Under the pieces are notes generated by a model. It saw nothing but the letters and a program-made list of their open reading frames with translations. It was not told where the DNA came from and made no database searches. A DNA stretch of 64,000 bases, taken from Micromonospora cathayae. Lineage in GTDB: Bacteria; Actinomycetota; Actinomycetes; Mycobacteriales; Micromonosporaceae. Position numbers and translations under genes: made by a program. Each line of letters opens with the position of its first letter. Positions within the stretch are counted from its first letter, which is position 1. The stretch spans positions 1,798,001 through 1,862,000 of the forward strand of contig NZ_CP118615.1 of NCBI RefSeq assembly GCF_028993575.1, written 5' to 3'. Of this stretch, positions 1-7,944 are shown piece by piece.

Positions 1-269
1 CCCGGCCGCCTCCGGCGCGGAGCCGGGCTGAGCACAGGTGATCCACGCTGCGCGGGTGGTTGAGCCCGGGCAGCCGGCCGGCTCCGGCGCGGTGCCGGGC
101 CGAGCGCAGGTCCGGCGGTACGGCGGTCCGGTGCAGCGGACCGCCGTGCGTCAGCACCGCCGCCACCGACCGGTCGCGCGGGCCGACGGCCCGCCCCGCA
201 CGGGCAGGGCGTTCGGGCGTCCCGAGGTCGACCCTGGGATGCGGGACGCGTGGCTGTGCGCCGACGCGT
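1..269. other. Non-coding left edge of the window
   Basis: I see no convincing gene between the window edge and the stop of the aldolase-like gene. Open frames here have no start signal and no family resemblance. Two imperfect copies of a roughly 30-base GC-rich block lie near 9-38 and 79-110, about 70 bases apart. A perfect inverted repeat follows at 120-147. Confidence 0.5.
120..147 (-). terminator. Probable intrinsic terminator hairpin
   Basis: A perfect 11-bp inverted repeat (arms 120-130 and 137-147, six-base loop) lies about 120 bases beyond the stop of the minus-strand aldolase-like gene. It has the GC-rich form usual for actinobacterial terminators and no U-tract. Termination is inferred from position and symmetry. 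Confidence 0.4.
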
Positions 270-1478
270 TCAGAGGAAGGCGTGGCCATCGCCCCGGTAG
301 GTGGGGACGGTCGCCACCACGGCGTCCCCGTCCACCAGGTGCAGTTCGTTGACCCGCTCACCGACCTCGCCGGCCTTGGCGTGGCGGAACCAGACCCGGT
401 CGCCCACCCGCAGCAGGTCGGCCGGCGCGCCGGCCAGCGGGGTCTGCACCTCGCCCGCGCCCTCGGTGCCGACCAGCCGCAGCCCGGCCGGCAACCAGGG
501 CCGGGGGAGCCGGCTCGGGTCGGCCGGACCGGAGGCGATCCAGCCGCCGCCGAGCACGGTGGCCAGCCCCGGTGCCGGACGGCGGACCACCGCGCAGGCG
601 AAGAACGCCGCCGGGACGGGCCGCCAGGCCCGGTACGCGTCGAACAACGTCGGCCCGTACAGCCCGGAACCGGCGGTGATCTCGGTGACCGACTGGTCGG
701 CGCTGGTCGCGGCCACGCTGCCGGTGCCGCCGCCGTTGACGAACTCCAGGTCGGCGTGCGCCCGTACGGCGGCCACCGCCGCGCCCCGGCGGGCCAGCAG
801 TTCCCGGTACGACCGGCGCTGCATCGCCCGGATCGCGGTGGCCCGGAGCGTCTGCCCCGGTGGGGCGTCGCCCAGCCCGGCGATCTGCGCCTCGTACGCC
901 ATCACGCCCACCAGCCGGAAGCCGCGCCGGCCGGCGACGGTGGCGGCGAACGCGCCGGCCGCCGTGGCGCTGTGCAGCGGGGACCGGCGCACCCCGACGT
1001 GCAGCCGACCGCGCAGGGGCCGCCAGGAGGCGTCCAGGTCGAGGCAGAGCCGCAGCTCGGGGCGCTGCCCGGGGGCGCGTACCACGTCGATCAGGTCGAG
1101 TTGGGCCGGGGCGTCCACCATCAGGGTCACCGTGTCGGCGAGCGCCGGGTCGGCGGCCAGTTCGGCCAGGGCGGCCCGGTCGGCGGTCGGGTACGCCACC
1201 ACCACGTCGTCGCTGACGCCGGTGCGGACCAGGTGGATCGCCTCGGGCAGGGTGAACGCCAGCACACCCTGCCAGCCGGGCCGGGCGAGGACCCGGCTCA
1301 GCAGGTCACGACTGCGTACCGACTTGCTGGCGACCCGGATCGGCTTGCCGGCGGCGCGGTCGGCGAGCGCGGCGGCGTTGGCGTCGAACGCGGCCAGGTC
1401 CACGGCGACGAACGGCGGGTCGAGGTGGGCGGTCGCCTGGTCCAGGCGGTCGCGGAGCAGGTCGCGTTCGGTGGCCAC
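270..1478 (-). CDS. PLP-dependent amino acid deaminase/aldolase (D-threonine aldolase-like, alanine racemase fold)
   Basis: This 402-aa protein has the fold-type III PLP barrel layout. An N-terminal AVDLAAFDAN strand is followed by VASKSVRS, whose Lys52 is the expected Schiff-base lysine. The C-terminal part matches the D-serine dehydratase/D-threonine aldolase domain, with a FRHAKAGE segment where the metal-binding His lies in that family. The likely reaction is cleavage or deamination of a D- or beta-hydroxy amino acid; the substrate cannot be read from sequence. It starts at GTG 1478 and stands alone, divergent from the MFS-tmk gene. A 6-7-6 palindrome (1507-1525) in the shared upstream region could be an operator. 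The family call is fairly sure, the substrate is not. Confidence 0.8.
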   Translation of the reverse strand: MATERDLLRDRLDQATAHLDPPFVAVDLAAFDANAAALADRAAGKPIRVASKSVRSRDLLSRVLARPGWQGVLAFTLPEAIHLVRTGVSDDVVVAYPTADRAALAELAADPALADTVTLMVDAPAQLDLIDVVRAPGQRPELRLCLDLDASWRPLRGRLHVGVRRSPLHSATAAGAFAATVAGRRGFRLVGVMAYEAQIAGLGDAPPGQTLRATAIRAMQRRSYRELLARRGAAVAAVRAHADLEFVNGGGTGSVAATSADQSVTEITAGSGLYGPTLFDAYRAWRPVPAAFFACAVVRRPAPGLATVLGGGWIASGPADPSRLPRPWLPAGLRLVGTEGAGEVQTPLAGAPADLLRVGDRVWFRHAKAGEVGERVNELHLVDGDAVVATVPTYRGDGHAFL

Positions 1479-1617
1479 GGATGCACGCTAACTGTGAGGA
1501 CGGGTAATGCGAAACACCCTCGCATCCTTCGGGTCTGTGGCGTCGGGCGTCGAACCCCTAGGCTGCCCGAGCAGGAGAATGTCACTGAGCGGGACGACTG
1601 CCCACCGCGACTAGAGT

Positions 1618-3849
1618 GTGACACCGGGGGATGCCCAGAGATGGGCCGGCACTGGAGGTACGGCCATCGAAAGCCAGCAGAACGGCGAGTCGTCCGGCGT
1701 GTCGCCGACGAGCCAGGTCGACCGGACCGGCTACGCCGCACTTCGCTCCGTGCTGCGCATCCGGCCGTTCCGCCGGTTGTGGATCGTGCTCGGCGCGGCC
1801 TCGTACGGTGACTGGCTGGGCCTGCTCGCCACCTCCGTCTTCGCCGCCAGCCAGGTGGAGGGCAGCACCGCCAAGGGTGCCGCGTTCGGCACCCTGATCG
1901 CGATCCGGCTGCTGCCCGCGCTGCTGCTCGGCGCGGTCGCCGGGGTTCTCGCCGACCGGTTCGACCGGCGCTGGACGATGGTCATCTGTGACGTGCTCCG
2001 GTTCCTGCTGTTCGCCAGTATCCCGCTGGTCGCGCTGCTCGGGGCGAGCGGAGCCACGGTGGTCGGCTGGGCGGTGGTGGCGACCATCCTGATCGAGACG
2101 ATCACCCTGCTGTGGATCCCGGCCAAGGAGGCGGCGGTCCCGAACCTCATCCCGCGCGCCCGGCTGGAGACGGCCAACCAGCTCACCCTGATCACCACGT
2201 ACGGCATCACCCCGATCCTGGCCGCGCTGAGCATCGCCGGGCTCGACGGCGCGGTCCGCGCGGCCACCGGCGGCGAGGTGCCGTCCTGGTCCGAGCCGGC
2301 GCAGCTCGCGCTCTGGTTCAACGCGCTGTCCCGGCTGGCGACCGCGCTGGTGGTGGCCTTCGGCATCAAGGAGATCAGCCAGGGCGGGGCCGACCAGCAG
2401 GCCCGTACCGAGCAGAGCATGTTCCGCCAGTTCAAGGAGGGCTGGCGGTTCATCGGCCGGACCCCGCTGGTCCGTGGCCTGGTGCTCGGCATCTTCGGGG
2501 CGTTCGCCGGGGGCGGCATCGTGATCGGCACCGCCCGGTTCTTCGCCGCCTCGCTGGGTGCCGGTGACGCCGCCTTCTACCTCCTCTTCGGGGCGATCTT
2601 CATCGGCCTGGCCATCGGTATCGGGCTCGGCCCGATGATCGTCCGGGAACTGTCCCGGCGGCGCTGGTTCGGGATGAGTATCGTGCTGGCCAGCGCGTCC
2701 GTGCTGGCGCTCGCCTTCGCCATCCACCTGTCCATGGCGATGCTCGGCGCGGTGCTGGTCGGCGCGGGTGCCGGCATGGCCTTCCTCGCCGGCACCACCC
2801 TGCTCGGTGGGGAGATCGCCGACGAGGTACGCGGCCGGGTCTTCGCCGTGGTCCAGATCGGTACCCGGCTGGTACTGATCTTCGCGATCTCGCTGAGCAG
2901 CCTGCTGGTCGGCGTCGGCGGCTCGCGGGAGCTGCGCATCGCCGACCTGGGCATCTCCATCTCCTCGACCCGGTTGCTGCTGCTCGCCGCCGGGCTCGCC
3001 GGGATCTTCGCCGGGATCAGCGCCTTCGGCCAGATGGACGACAAGAAGGGCGTCCCGGTGCTGGCCGACCTGTGGGGCTCGATGCGGGGCCGTCCGCTCA
3101 CCCCGGCCGAGCCGTTCGTCTCCAGCGGTCTGTTCGTGGTCTTCGAGGGCGGTGAGGGGGCCGGCAAGTCCACCCAGGTCACCCGGCTCGCCGAGACCCT
3201 GGGCGGGCAGGGCCGTGAGGTGGTGGTGACCCGGGAGCCGGGTGCCACGGGTGTCGGCGCGCGGATCCGCGCGCTGGTGCTCGGTGCCCCCGGCTCGGAC
3301 ACCCCGTCGCCCCGCGCCGAGGCGCTGCTCTACGCCGCCGACCGGGCGCACCACGTCGCCACCGTGGTCCGGCCGGCGCTCGCCCGGGGCGCGGTGGTGA
3401 TCAGCGACCGGTACGTCGACTCGTCCCTGGCGTACCAGGGGGCCGGCCGGACGCTCCCGGTCGACGAGGTCTCCTGGCTCTCCTCCTGGGCCACCGGCGG
3501 CCTCAAGCCCGACCTGGTGGTGCTGCTGGACGTGGAGCCGCAGACCGGCCTGGGCCGGGTGGCCAGCCGGGGCGAGGCGACCGACCACGTGGAGGCCGAG
3601 TCGTTGGCCTTCCACGAACGGGTCCGGTACGCCTTCCTCGACCTGGCCGCCGCCGACCCCAAGCGGTACCTGGTCCTCGACGCGTCCCGCCCGGTCGACG
3701 AGATCGCCGCCCGGGTGGCCCGCCGGATCGAGGAGATGCTGGTCGACCCGTCCGCGATCGTGCACCCGGCCCCGGCGAAACCGCCGGACACCTCGGTGCA
3801 GCCGGAGTTATCCGACGCGGAGCTGGTGACGATGGAGCAGACCCGCTGA
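1618..3849 (+). CDS. tmk: MFS transporter-thymidylate kinase fusion
   Basis: The frame encodes an N-terminal major facilitator-type membrane region (about residues 40-470, some ten to twelve hydrophobic helices) joined to a complete thymidylate kinase from about residue 504. The kinase has the P-loop FEGGEGAGKST and the DRYVDSSLAYQGAGR segment, so it should phosphorylate dTMP to dTDP. A membrane-tethered Tmk of this kind is known in actinobacteria. The open frame begins at GTG 1618, but the only good ribosome site (GGAGG, 1654-1658) sits seven bases before an in-frame ATC at 1666. The next normal start is GTG 1699. The gene is followed by holB with a stop/start overlap through a mini-ORF. The stop is certain; the start is not. 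Confidence 0.9.
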   Translation: MTPGDAQRWAGTGGTAIESQQNGESSGVSPTSQVDRTGYAALRSVLRIRPFRRLWIVLGAASYGDWLGLLATSVFAASQVEGSTAKGAAFGTLIAIRLLPALLLGAVAGVLADRFDRRWTMVICDVLRFLLFASIPLVALLGASGATVVGWAVVATILIETITLLWIPAKEAAVPNLIPRARLETANQLTLITTYGITPILAALSIAGLDGAVRAATGGEVPSWSEPAQLALWFNALSRLATALVVAFGIKEISQGGADQQARTEQSMFRQFKEGWRFIGRTPLVRGLVLGIFGAFAGGGIVIGTARFFAASLGAGDAAFYLLFGAIFIGLAIGIGLGPMIVRELSRRRWFGMSIVLASASVLALAFAIHLSMAMLGAVLVGAGAGMAFLAGTTLLGGEIADEVRGRVFAVVQIGTRLVLIFAISLSSLLVGVGGSRELRIADLGISISSTRLLLLAAGLAGIFAGISAFGQMDDKKGVPVLADLWGSMRGRPLTPAEPFVSSGLFVVFEGGEGAGKSTQVTRLAETLGGQGREVVVTREPGATGVGARIRALVLGAPGSDTPSPRAEALLYAADRAHHVATVVRPALARGAVVISDRYVDSSLAYQGAGRTLPVDEVSWLSSWATGGLKPDLVVLLDVEPQTGLGRVASRGEATDHVEAESLAFHERVRYAFLDLAAADPKRYLVLDASRPVDEIAARVARRIEEMLVDPSAIVHPAPAKPPDTSVQPELSDAELVTMEQTR

Positions 3850-3869
3850 TGCCGGAGGTCACTGCCTGA
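3849..3869 (+). other. Six-codon mini-ORF coupling tmk to holB
   Basis: The tmk stop overlaps an ATG (TGATG, 3847-3851) that opens a six-codon frame, MPEVTA, whose own stop overlaps the holB ATG in the same way (3867-3871). The mini-ORF begins with the same 12 bases as holB (ATG CCG GAG GTC), so it looks like a short tandem duplication of the holB start. Its GGAGG (3854-3858) is placed to act as ribosome site for holB. Translation of the mini-ORF is inferred. Confidence 0.4.
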
Positions 3870-5134
3870 TGCCGGAGGTCTTCGCCGACCTGGTCGGCCA
3901 GGACGAGGCGGTGGAAACCCTGCGCCGGGCCGCCGCCGCTGCCGCCGCCGTGTTCCGCGCCGCCCACGCCGGACCCGCCCCCGCTGCCGCCGCCGGCGGG
4001 GTGGAGACCGGGAACGGCCCGGGGGAGGCGGGGGCACCGGTGGACCCGGGTGCCGGGATGACCCACGCCTGGATCTTCACCGGACCGCCCGGTTCGGGGC
4101 GCTCGGAGGCCGCCCGCGCGTTCGCCGCCGCCCTCCAGTGCGTCCGGGGCACCGGGTGCGGGGAGTGCGCCGGCTGCCACACCACCCTGGCCGGTACCCA
4201 CGCCGACGTGCGCCTGGTCGTGCCGGAGGGGCTCTCCATCGGCGTCAACGAGATGCGGGCGCTGGTGCTGCGGGCGGCGTCCACCCCGTCCGGGGGCCGG
4301 TGGCAGGTCGTGATCATCTCGGACGCCGACCGGCTCACCGAGGCGGCCGGGAACGCGCTGCTCAAGGCGATCGAGGAACCACCACCCCGGACGGTCTTCC
4401 TGCTCTGCGCCCCGTCCACCCACCCCGACGACATCTCGGTGACCATCCGGTCGCGCTGTCGACTCGTACCGCTGCGGCAGCCGCCGCCCGGCGCGGTGGC
4501 CGAGGTGCTGGTCCGCCGGGACGGCATCGCACCCGACGTGGCCGAGTGGGCGGCGTCGGCCGCGCAGGGGCACGTCGGCCGGGCCCGGCTGCTGGCCGCC
4601 GACCCGGAGGCCCGGGCCCGCCGGGACGCGGTGCTCGCGGTGCCGCGCCGGCTCACCGGGGTGGGCGCGGCCTTCGACGCCGCGTCCGCGCTGATCGAGG
4701 CGGCCGAGGCGGAGGCCGCGGCGGCGGTCGCCGAGACCGACGCCGCCGAGCGGACCGCGTTGCAGACCGCGCTCGGCGCGGGCGGCACCGGCCGGGGTGC
4801 CGCCGGAGCCATCCGGGGTGCCGCCGGCCAGCTCAAGGAGCTGGAGCGGCGGCAGAAGTCGCGGGCCACCCGGGCGCAGCGCGACGCGCTGGACCGGGCC
4901 CTGGTCGACCTGGCCGGCTTCTACCGGGACGCGCTGGTCACCGCGCTACGGGCCCCGGTCGCGCCGGTGCACACCGACACCGTGGCGATGGCCCGCGCCG
5001 GGGCGGAGAAGTGGGACGCCGAGGGCGCGCTGCGGCGGCTGGAGGCGGTACTGGAGTGCCGGGCCGCGCTCGAGGCCAACGTCAAGCCCCGGATCGCCGT
5101 GGAGGCGATGATGCTCGCCCTCTGGAAGGGCTGA
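3869..5134 (+). CDS. holB: DNA polymerase III subunit delta-prime
   Basis: A 421-aa clamp-loader subunit. FTGPPGSGRSEAARAF is the Walker A region with Arg where an active ATPase has Lys, as usual for the delta-prime subunit. Next come four cysteines of the zinc module (within CVRGTGCGECAGCH), an LLKAIEEPP segment and the SRC motif in TIRSRCR. The C-terminal 190 residues are helical and Ala-rich. It serves in loading the sliding clamp with the gamma/tau and delta subunits. The order tmk-holB-ricT resembles the tmk-yaaQ-yaaR-holB-yaaT order of Firmicutes, which supports the call. An Ala-rich insert near residues 30-60 precedes Walker A. Confidence 0.93.
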   Translation: MPEVFADLVGQDEAVETLRRAAAAAAAVFRAAHAGPAPAAAAGGVETGNGPGEAGAPVDPGAGMTHAWIFTGPPGSGRSEAARAFAAALQCVRGTGCGECAGCHTTLAGTHADVRLVVPEGLSIGVNEMRALVLRAASTPSGGRWQVVIISDADRLTEAAGNALLKAIEEPPPRTVFLLCAPSTHPDDISVTIRSRCRLVPLRQPPPGAVAEVLVRRDGIAPDVAEWAASAAQGHVGRARLLAADPEARARRDAVLAVPRRLTGVGAAFDAASALIEAAEAEAAAAVAETDAAERTALQTALGAGGTGRGAAGAIRGAAGQLKELERRQKSRATRAQRDALDRALVDLAGFYRDALVTALRAPVAPVHTDTVAMARAGAEKWDAEGALRRLEAVLECRAALEANVKPRIAVEAMMLALWKG

Positions 5135-5337
5135 GTCGGGTCACGCGGGCGTCCCGGTGTCCGCCCGGGAGCCCCGCCCGGTCACGTCGCGCGCCCACAC
5201 GTCACCTGGTACCGCTGAGCTGACGGATTCCCAGGTCCCGCACGGATCGACAGTGCCGATTGATTGCGGTACGGTCCACGTGCCGTGGTGACGGCGACGG
5301 CACCCTCAGTGACACCGCTTGCGGGAGGAGTCCGCCC

Positions 5338-5667
5338 ATGCCGCGGGGGGAGATCGACGAAGCCTGGATCGAGGAGGCGGTGCGGCGCTACCGCCGGATC
5401 GAGTCCCTTCAGGCCGAGTTCGACGCGGCGGTCGCCACCGTCCAGGTCACCGTACGGTCACCGGACGGGCTGGTCGAGGTGGTGGTCACCGCCGCCGGCA
5501 CGATCACCGACGTCCGGTTCCTCGGCCCACTGCACCACCGCAGTCCACGCGACGTGGCCAACTCGGTGCAGGCGGCGGTCACCGCCGCCGGTGACGCCGC
5601 CCAGTGGGCCCGGGAGAAGCTGCACAACGAGACCTTCACCGCCTACCGGCCGCTGGCGGGAGCCTGA
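5338..5667 (+). CDS. YbaB/EbfC-like small protein, first gene of a WXG-type cassette
   Basis: A 109-aa protein. The ATG at 5338 is set by a strong GGAGGAG site ten bases upstream. An N-terminal helix (IEEAVRRYRRIESLQAEFDAAV) leads into a two-strand segment (VTVRSPDGLVEVVVTAAGTI) and a helix, the layout of YbaB/EbfC nucleoid-associated proteins. In actinobacteria such proteins are often coded with ESX/WXG100-like genes, as here: the next ATG follows one base after its stop. DNA binding or a chaperone-like role for the downstream pair are both possible. The family is moderately sure, the function unknown. Confidence 0.65.
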   Translation: MPRGEIDEAWIEEAVRRYRRIESLQAEFDAAVATVQVTVRSPDGLVEVVVTAAGTITDVRFLGPLHHRSPRDVANSVQAAVTAAGDAAQWAREKLHNETFTAYRPLAGA

Positions 5668-5668
5668 G

Positions 5669-6205
5669 ATGGAGAGCCTGTACGCGCTCGCCGCCCGCCT
5701 GGACGAGGCGAGCGCCACGCTGGCCGCGCTGGCCCGCGCGGTGACCGCCACCGACCCGGCCCAGGCGGCCTTCGGCGCCGACGGGGCGGGCCGCCCCGGC
5801 GAACTCGGCCGCGCCCTGCACCGGCAGTGGGCCACCGCCACCGACAACCGGGCCCGGGAGGCGAGCGCCGCCGCGGCCCGGCTCACCGCCGCCGCGTCCG
5901 CGATCCGCGACGCCGCCGGGCGGTACGCCGACACCGACGACGCGGTCCGGCACCGCCTGCCCCGGCCGGTCGACCCGGGAGCGTCGCCCACCGCCGCGGC
6001 GTCCGGCCGGCCCGACCCGTGGTTCACCGAGGACCCGGCCACCGGCGGCCTCGGTGCCGAGCTGGCCCGGCGCGGTCTGGGCGGGGAGCTGGGCGGGTCC
6101 GGTCCGGGCGGGGAGTTCAGCCGGCCCGGTACGGGCGGGGGGCTGAGCGGCGGTGGCCGGTCCGGGTTCGGGATACCCCGGCCCCGACGCGGCGAGGACC
6201 ACTGA
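5669..6205 (+). CDS. WXG100/ESX-associated-like helical protein
   Basis: A 178-aa protein. The first 100 residues form an Ala-rich helical region (LYALAARLDEASATLAALARAV, then long heptad-like stretches), followed by a Gly/Pro-rich low-complexity tail (GGELGGSGPGGEF type) ending in basic residues. No catalytic motif, signal peptide or membrane segment was seen. The form, with N-terminal helices and a disordered tail, and the position between a YbaB-like gene and a protein with a central WSG motif suggest an ESX-type secretion substrate or accessory protein. Its stop overlaps the next start by one base. The call rests mainly on context. Confidence 0.5.
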   Translation: MESLYALAARLDEASATLAALARAVTATDPAQAAFGADGAGRPGELGRALHRQWATATDNRAREASAAAARLTAAASAIRDAAGRYADTDDAVRHRLPRPVDPGASPTAAASGRPDPWFTEDPATGGLGAELARRGLGGELGGSGPGGEFSRPGTGGGLSGGGRSGFGIPRPRRGEDH

Positions 6206-6957
6206 TGGACCGGCTCGACCGGCTCGCCGAGCCCGGCCTGGACCTGCTCGGCCGGGTCGACACGCTGCTCGGTGCCGGTGTGCCCGAGGGGCACCCGGTC
6301 TGGCCGCTGCTGCGCCGGATGCGGGCCCTGCCCGGTGACGCCGTCCGGACGTTCCTCGACGTGCATCCCGCGCCGCTGGCCGGTGCCGGGCACGGCGTGC
6401 GCCAGCTCGTCCGGGGGTACGACGAGGTGTGCGCCGCCCTGGCCGACCAGCACGCCTGGTCCGGTCCGGCCGCCACCGCGTACGGGGAGGTGCGGGCCAC
6501 CCTGCAACGGCACCTGGACGAGGGGCCGGACAGTCTCGTCGGGCGGCTGGAGTCGACCGCCGGGTACGCTGACGCGCTCGCCGACTGGGTGGACCGTACC
6601 CGTCTGTCGCTGGCCCGCACCCTGGCCGAGGTGCTCGGCTCGGCCGAGGCGGTGACCGTGGTGGTGGCGACGGGTGAACGCGCCGGCCAGGGTACCCGGG
6701 ACGGGCGTTGGGCGACCGGCCCGGCCGGCGGTGGAAGTGCCCGGTTCGACCAGCCGGCCGGCGGGGCGCAGGCCGGCGCGCTCGCCGCCGCCGAGATCGC
6801 GGCCCGGGTGCTCGCCGTCCTCTCCGCCGCGTACGACGGGGCGGAGACCCTGCTAAGGCAGTGGGCGCCCAGCCTCGCCGAGACCCCGTGGCGACCCCGA
6901 CCGGCCGGCGGGTCGGGCGGGCCCGGTGGGTCCGGTACCACCCGGGTCCGCTGGTGA
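6205..6957 (+). CDS. WXG100-like protein, third gene of the cassette
   Basis: A 250-aa protein starting at ATG 6205, which shares one base with the preceding stop. It is largely alpha-helical. A WSGPAATAY segment near residue 90 is a WXG-type turn between helices, as in WXG100/ESX proteins and PPE-like helical hairpins. A second helical block (AAAEIAARVLAVLSAAYDGAETLL) and a Pro/Gly-rich basic end follow. No T7SS ATPase or membrane gene is near, so export is not shown. It is probably co-translated with the two genes before it. Confidence 0.55.
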   Translation: MDRLDRLAEPGLDLLGRVDTLLGAGVPEGHPVWPLLRRMRALPGDAVRTFLDVHPAPLAGAGHGVRQLVRGYDEVCAALADQHAWSGPAATAYGEVRATLQRHLDEGPDSLVGRLESTAGYADALADWVDRTRLSLARTLAEVLGSAEAVTVVVATGERAGQGTRDGRWATGPAGGGSARFDQPAGGAQAGALAAAEIAARVLAVLSAAYDGAETLLRQWAPSLAETPWRPRPAGGSGGPGGSGTTRVRW

Positions 6958-7050
6958 ACGGGCCGGGCCGTCGGTGGATCGCTGCGCCGGGTGACCGGAC
7001 GGCGACGGACGGGGTGGGTGCGGACGGTCACCCCGTCGTAGGGTGAGACC

Positions 7051-7911
7051 ATGGGCATGCTCTGTGCGGTCAGCTTCAACCGGTACGGGCGTCTCTACTA
7101 CCTCGACCCGGGCGAGTTCCGGCCGCAGGTGGGCGACCGGGTGCTGGTCCCCACCGACGACGGGCCCGAGGTGGCCGAGTGCGTCTGGGCGGCGCAGTGG
7201 GTCAGCGAGGACACCGACGGTTTCCCGAAGCTGGCCGGGCTCGCCGACGAGGAGGACCTACGCCGCGACGAGCAGCTCCGCAAGCGCAAGGCCGAGGCGA
7301 AGGTGGCCTCGAAGCGGCTGATCCGTGAGCACGGGCTGCCGATGAAGGTGGTGGCCGTCGACCACGTCCTGGGTGCCGAGTCCGGGGGCAACGGCCGGAC
7401 CACCGTGTACTTCACCGCGCCGCACCGGGTGGACTTCCGGGCCCTGGTCCGGGACCTCGGCGCGACCCTGCACTGCCGGGTCGAGCTGCGGCAGCTGTCG
7501 GCCCGCGATTCGGCCCGGGTGCAGGGCGGCATCGGTTCCTGCGGCCGGGACCTGTGCTGCGCCACCTTCCTCACCGACTTCGAGCCGGTGACCATCCGGA
7601 TGGCGAAGGACCAGGACCTGCCGCTCAACCCGCTGCGGATCTCGGGAGCGTGCGGCCGGCTGATGTGCTGCCTGAAGTACGAACATCCGCTGTACCAGAA
7701 GTTCCACGAGTCGGCCCCGTCGATCGGGTCCCGCGTCTCCACTCCGGAGGGCGACGGCAAGGTGGTGGGCCACAGCGTCCCGAGAGACGCGGTGACCGTC
7801 CGGCTGGACGCCGACGGTTCGCGCTCCATGTGCTCCCGGGCCGACGTCTGCGGCTCCCGGCGCGCCTACGACAGCCGTGACCCGTCGGATCCGGCGGGGG
7901 CGACCCGCTGA
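7051..7911 (+). CDS. ricT: PSP1 domain protein RicT (YaaT-like)
   Basis: A 286-aa protein whose PSP1 C-terminal domain carries two CGRxxCC clusters, CGRDLCC and CGRLMCC. These match the conserved cysteines that in Bacillus RicT (YaaT) help to hold iron-sulfur clusters of the RicAFT complex, which affects RNA processing and development. The N-terminal half has the small beta domain (DRVLVPTDDGPEVAECVW) and a basic helix. No RicA or RicF homologue is visible in the window, so the partner set may differ in actinobacteria. It lies downstream of holB, as yaaT does in Firmicutes. Family sure; role in this organism inferred. Confidence 0.88.
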   Translation: MGMLCAVSFNRYGRLYYLDPGEFRPQVGDRVLVPTDDGPEVAECVWAAQWVSEDTDGFPKLAGLADEEDLRRDEQLRKRKAEAKVASKRLIREHGLPMKVVAVDHVLGAESGGNGRTTVYFTAPHRVDFRALVRDLGATLHCRVELRQLSARDSARVQGGIGSCGRDLCCATFLTDFEPVTIRMAKDQDLPLNPLRISGACGRLMCCLKYEHPLYQKFHESAPSIGSRVSTPEGDGKVVGHSVPRDAVTVRLDADGSRSMCSRADVCGSRRAYDSRDPSDPAGATR

Positions 7912-7944
7912 CGGTGCCCGTCCCCGCCGTTCCGGCAGCGTCGG

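Noticed and set aside
1582..3765. A minus-strand open frame of 727 codons
   Set aside because: It is antisense to the MFS-tmk gene, which has clear kinase motifs and membrane helices. The composition (Gln, Asp, Gly, His, Arg) is that of an antisense shadow.
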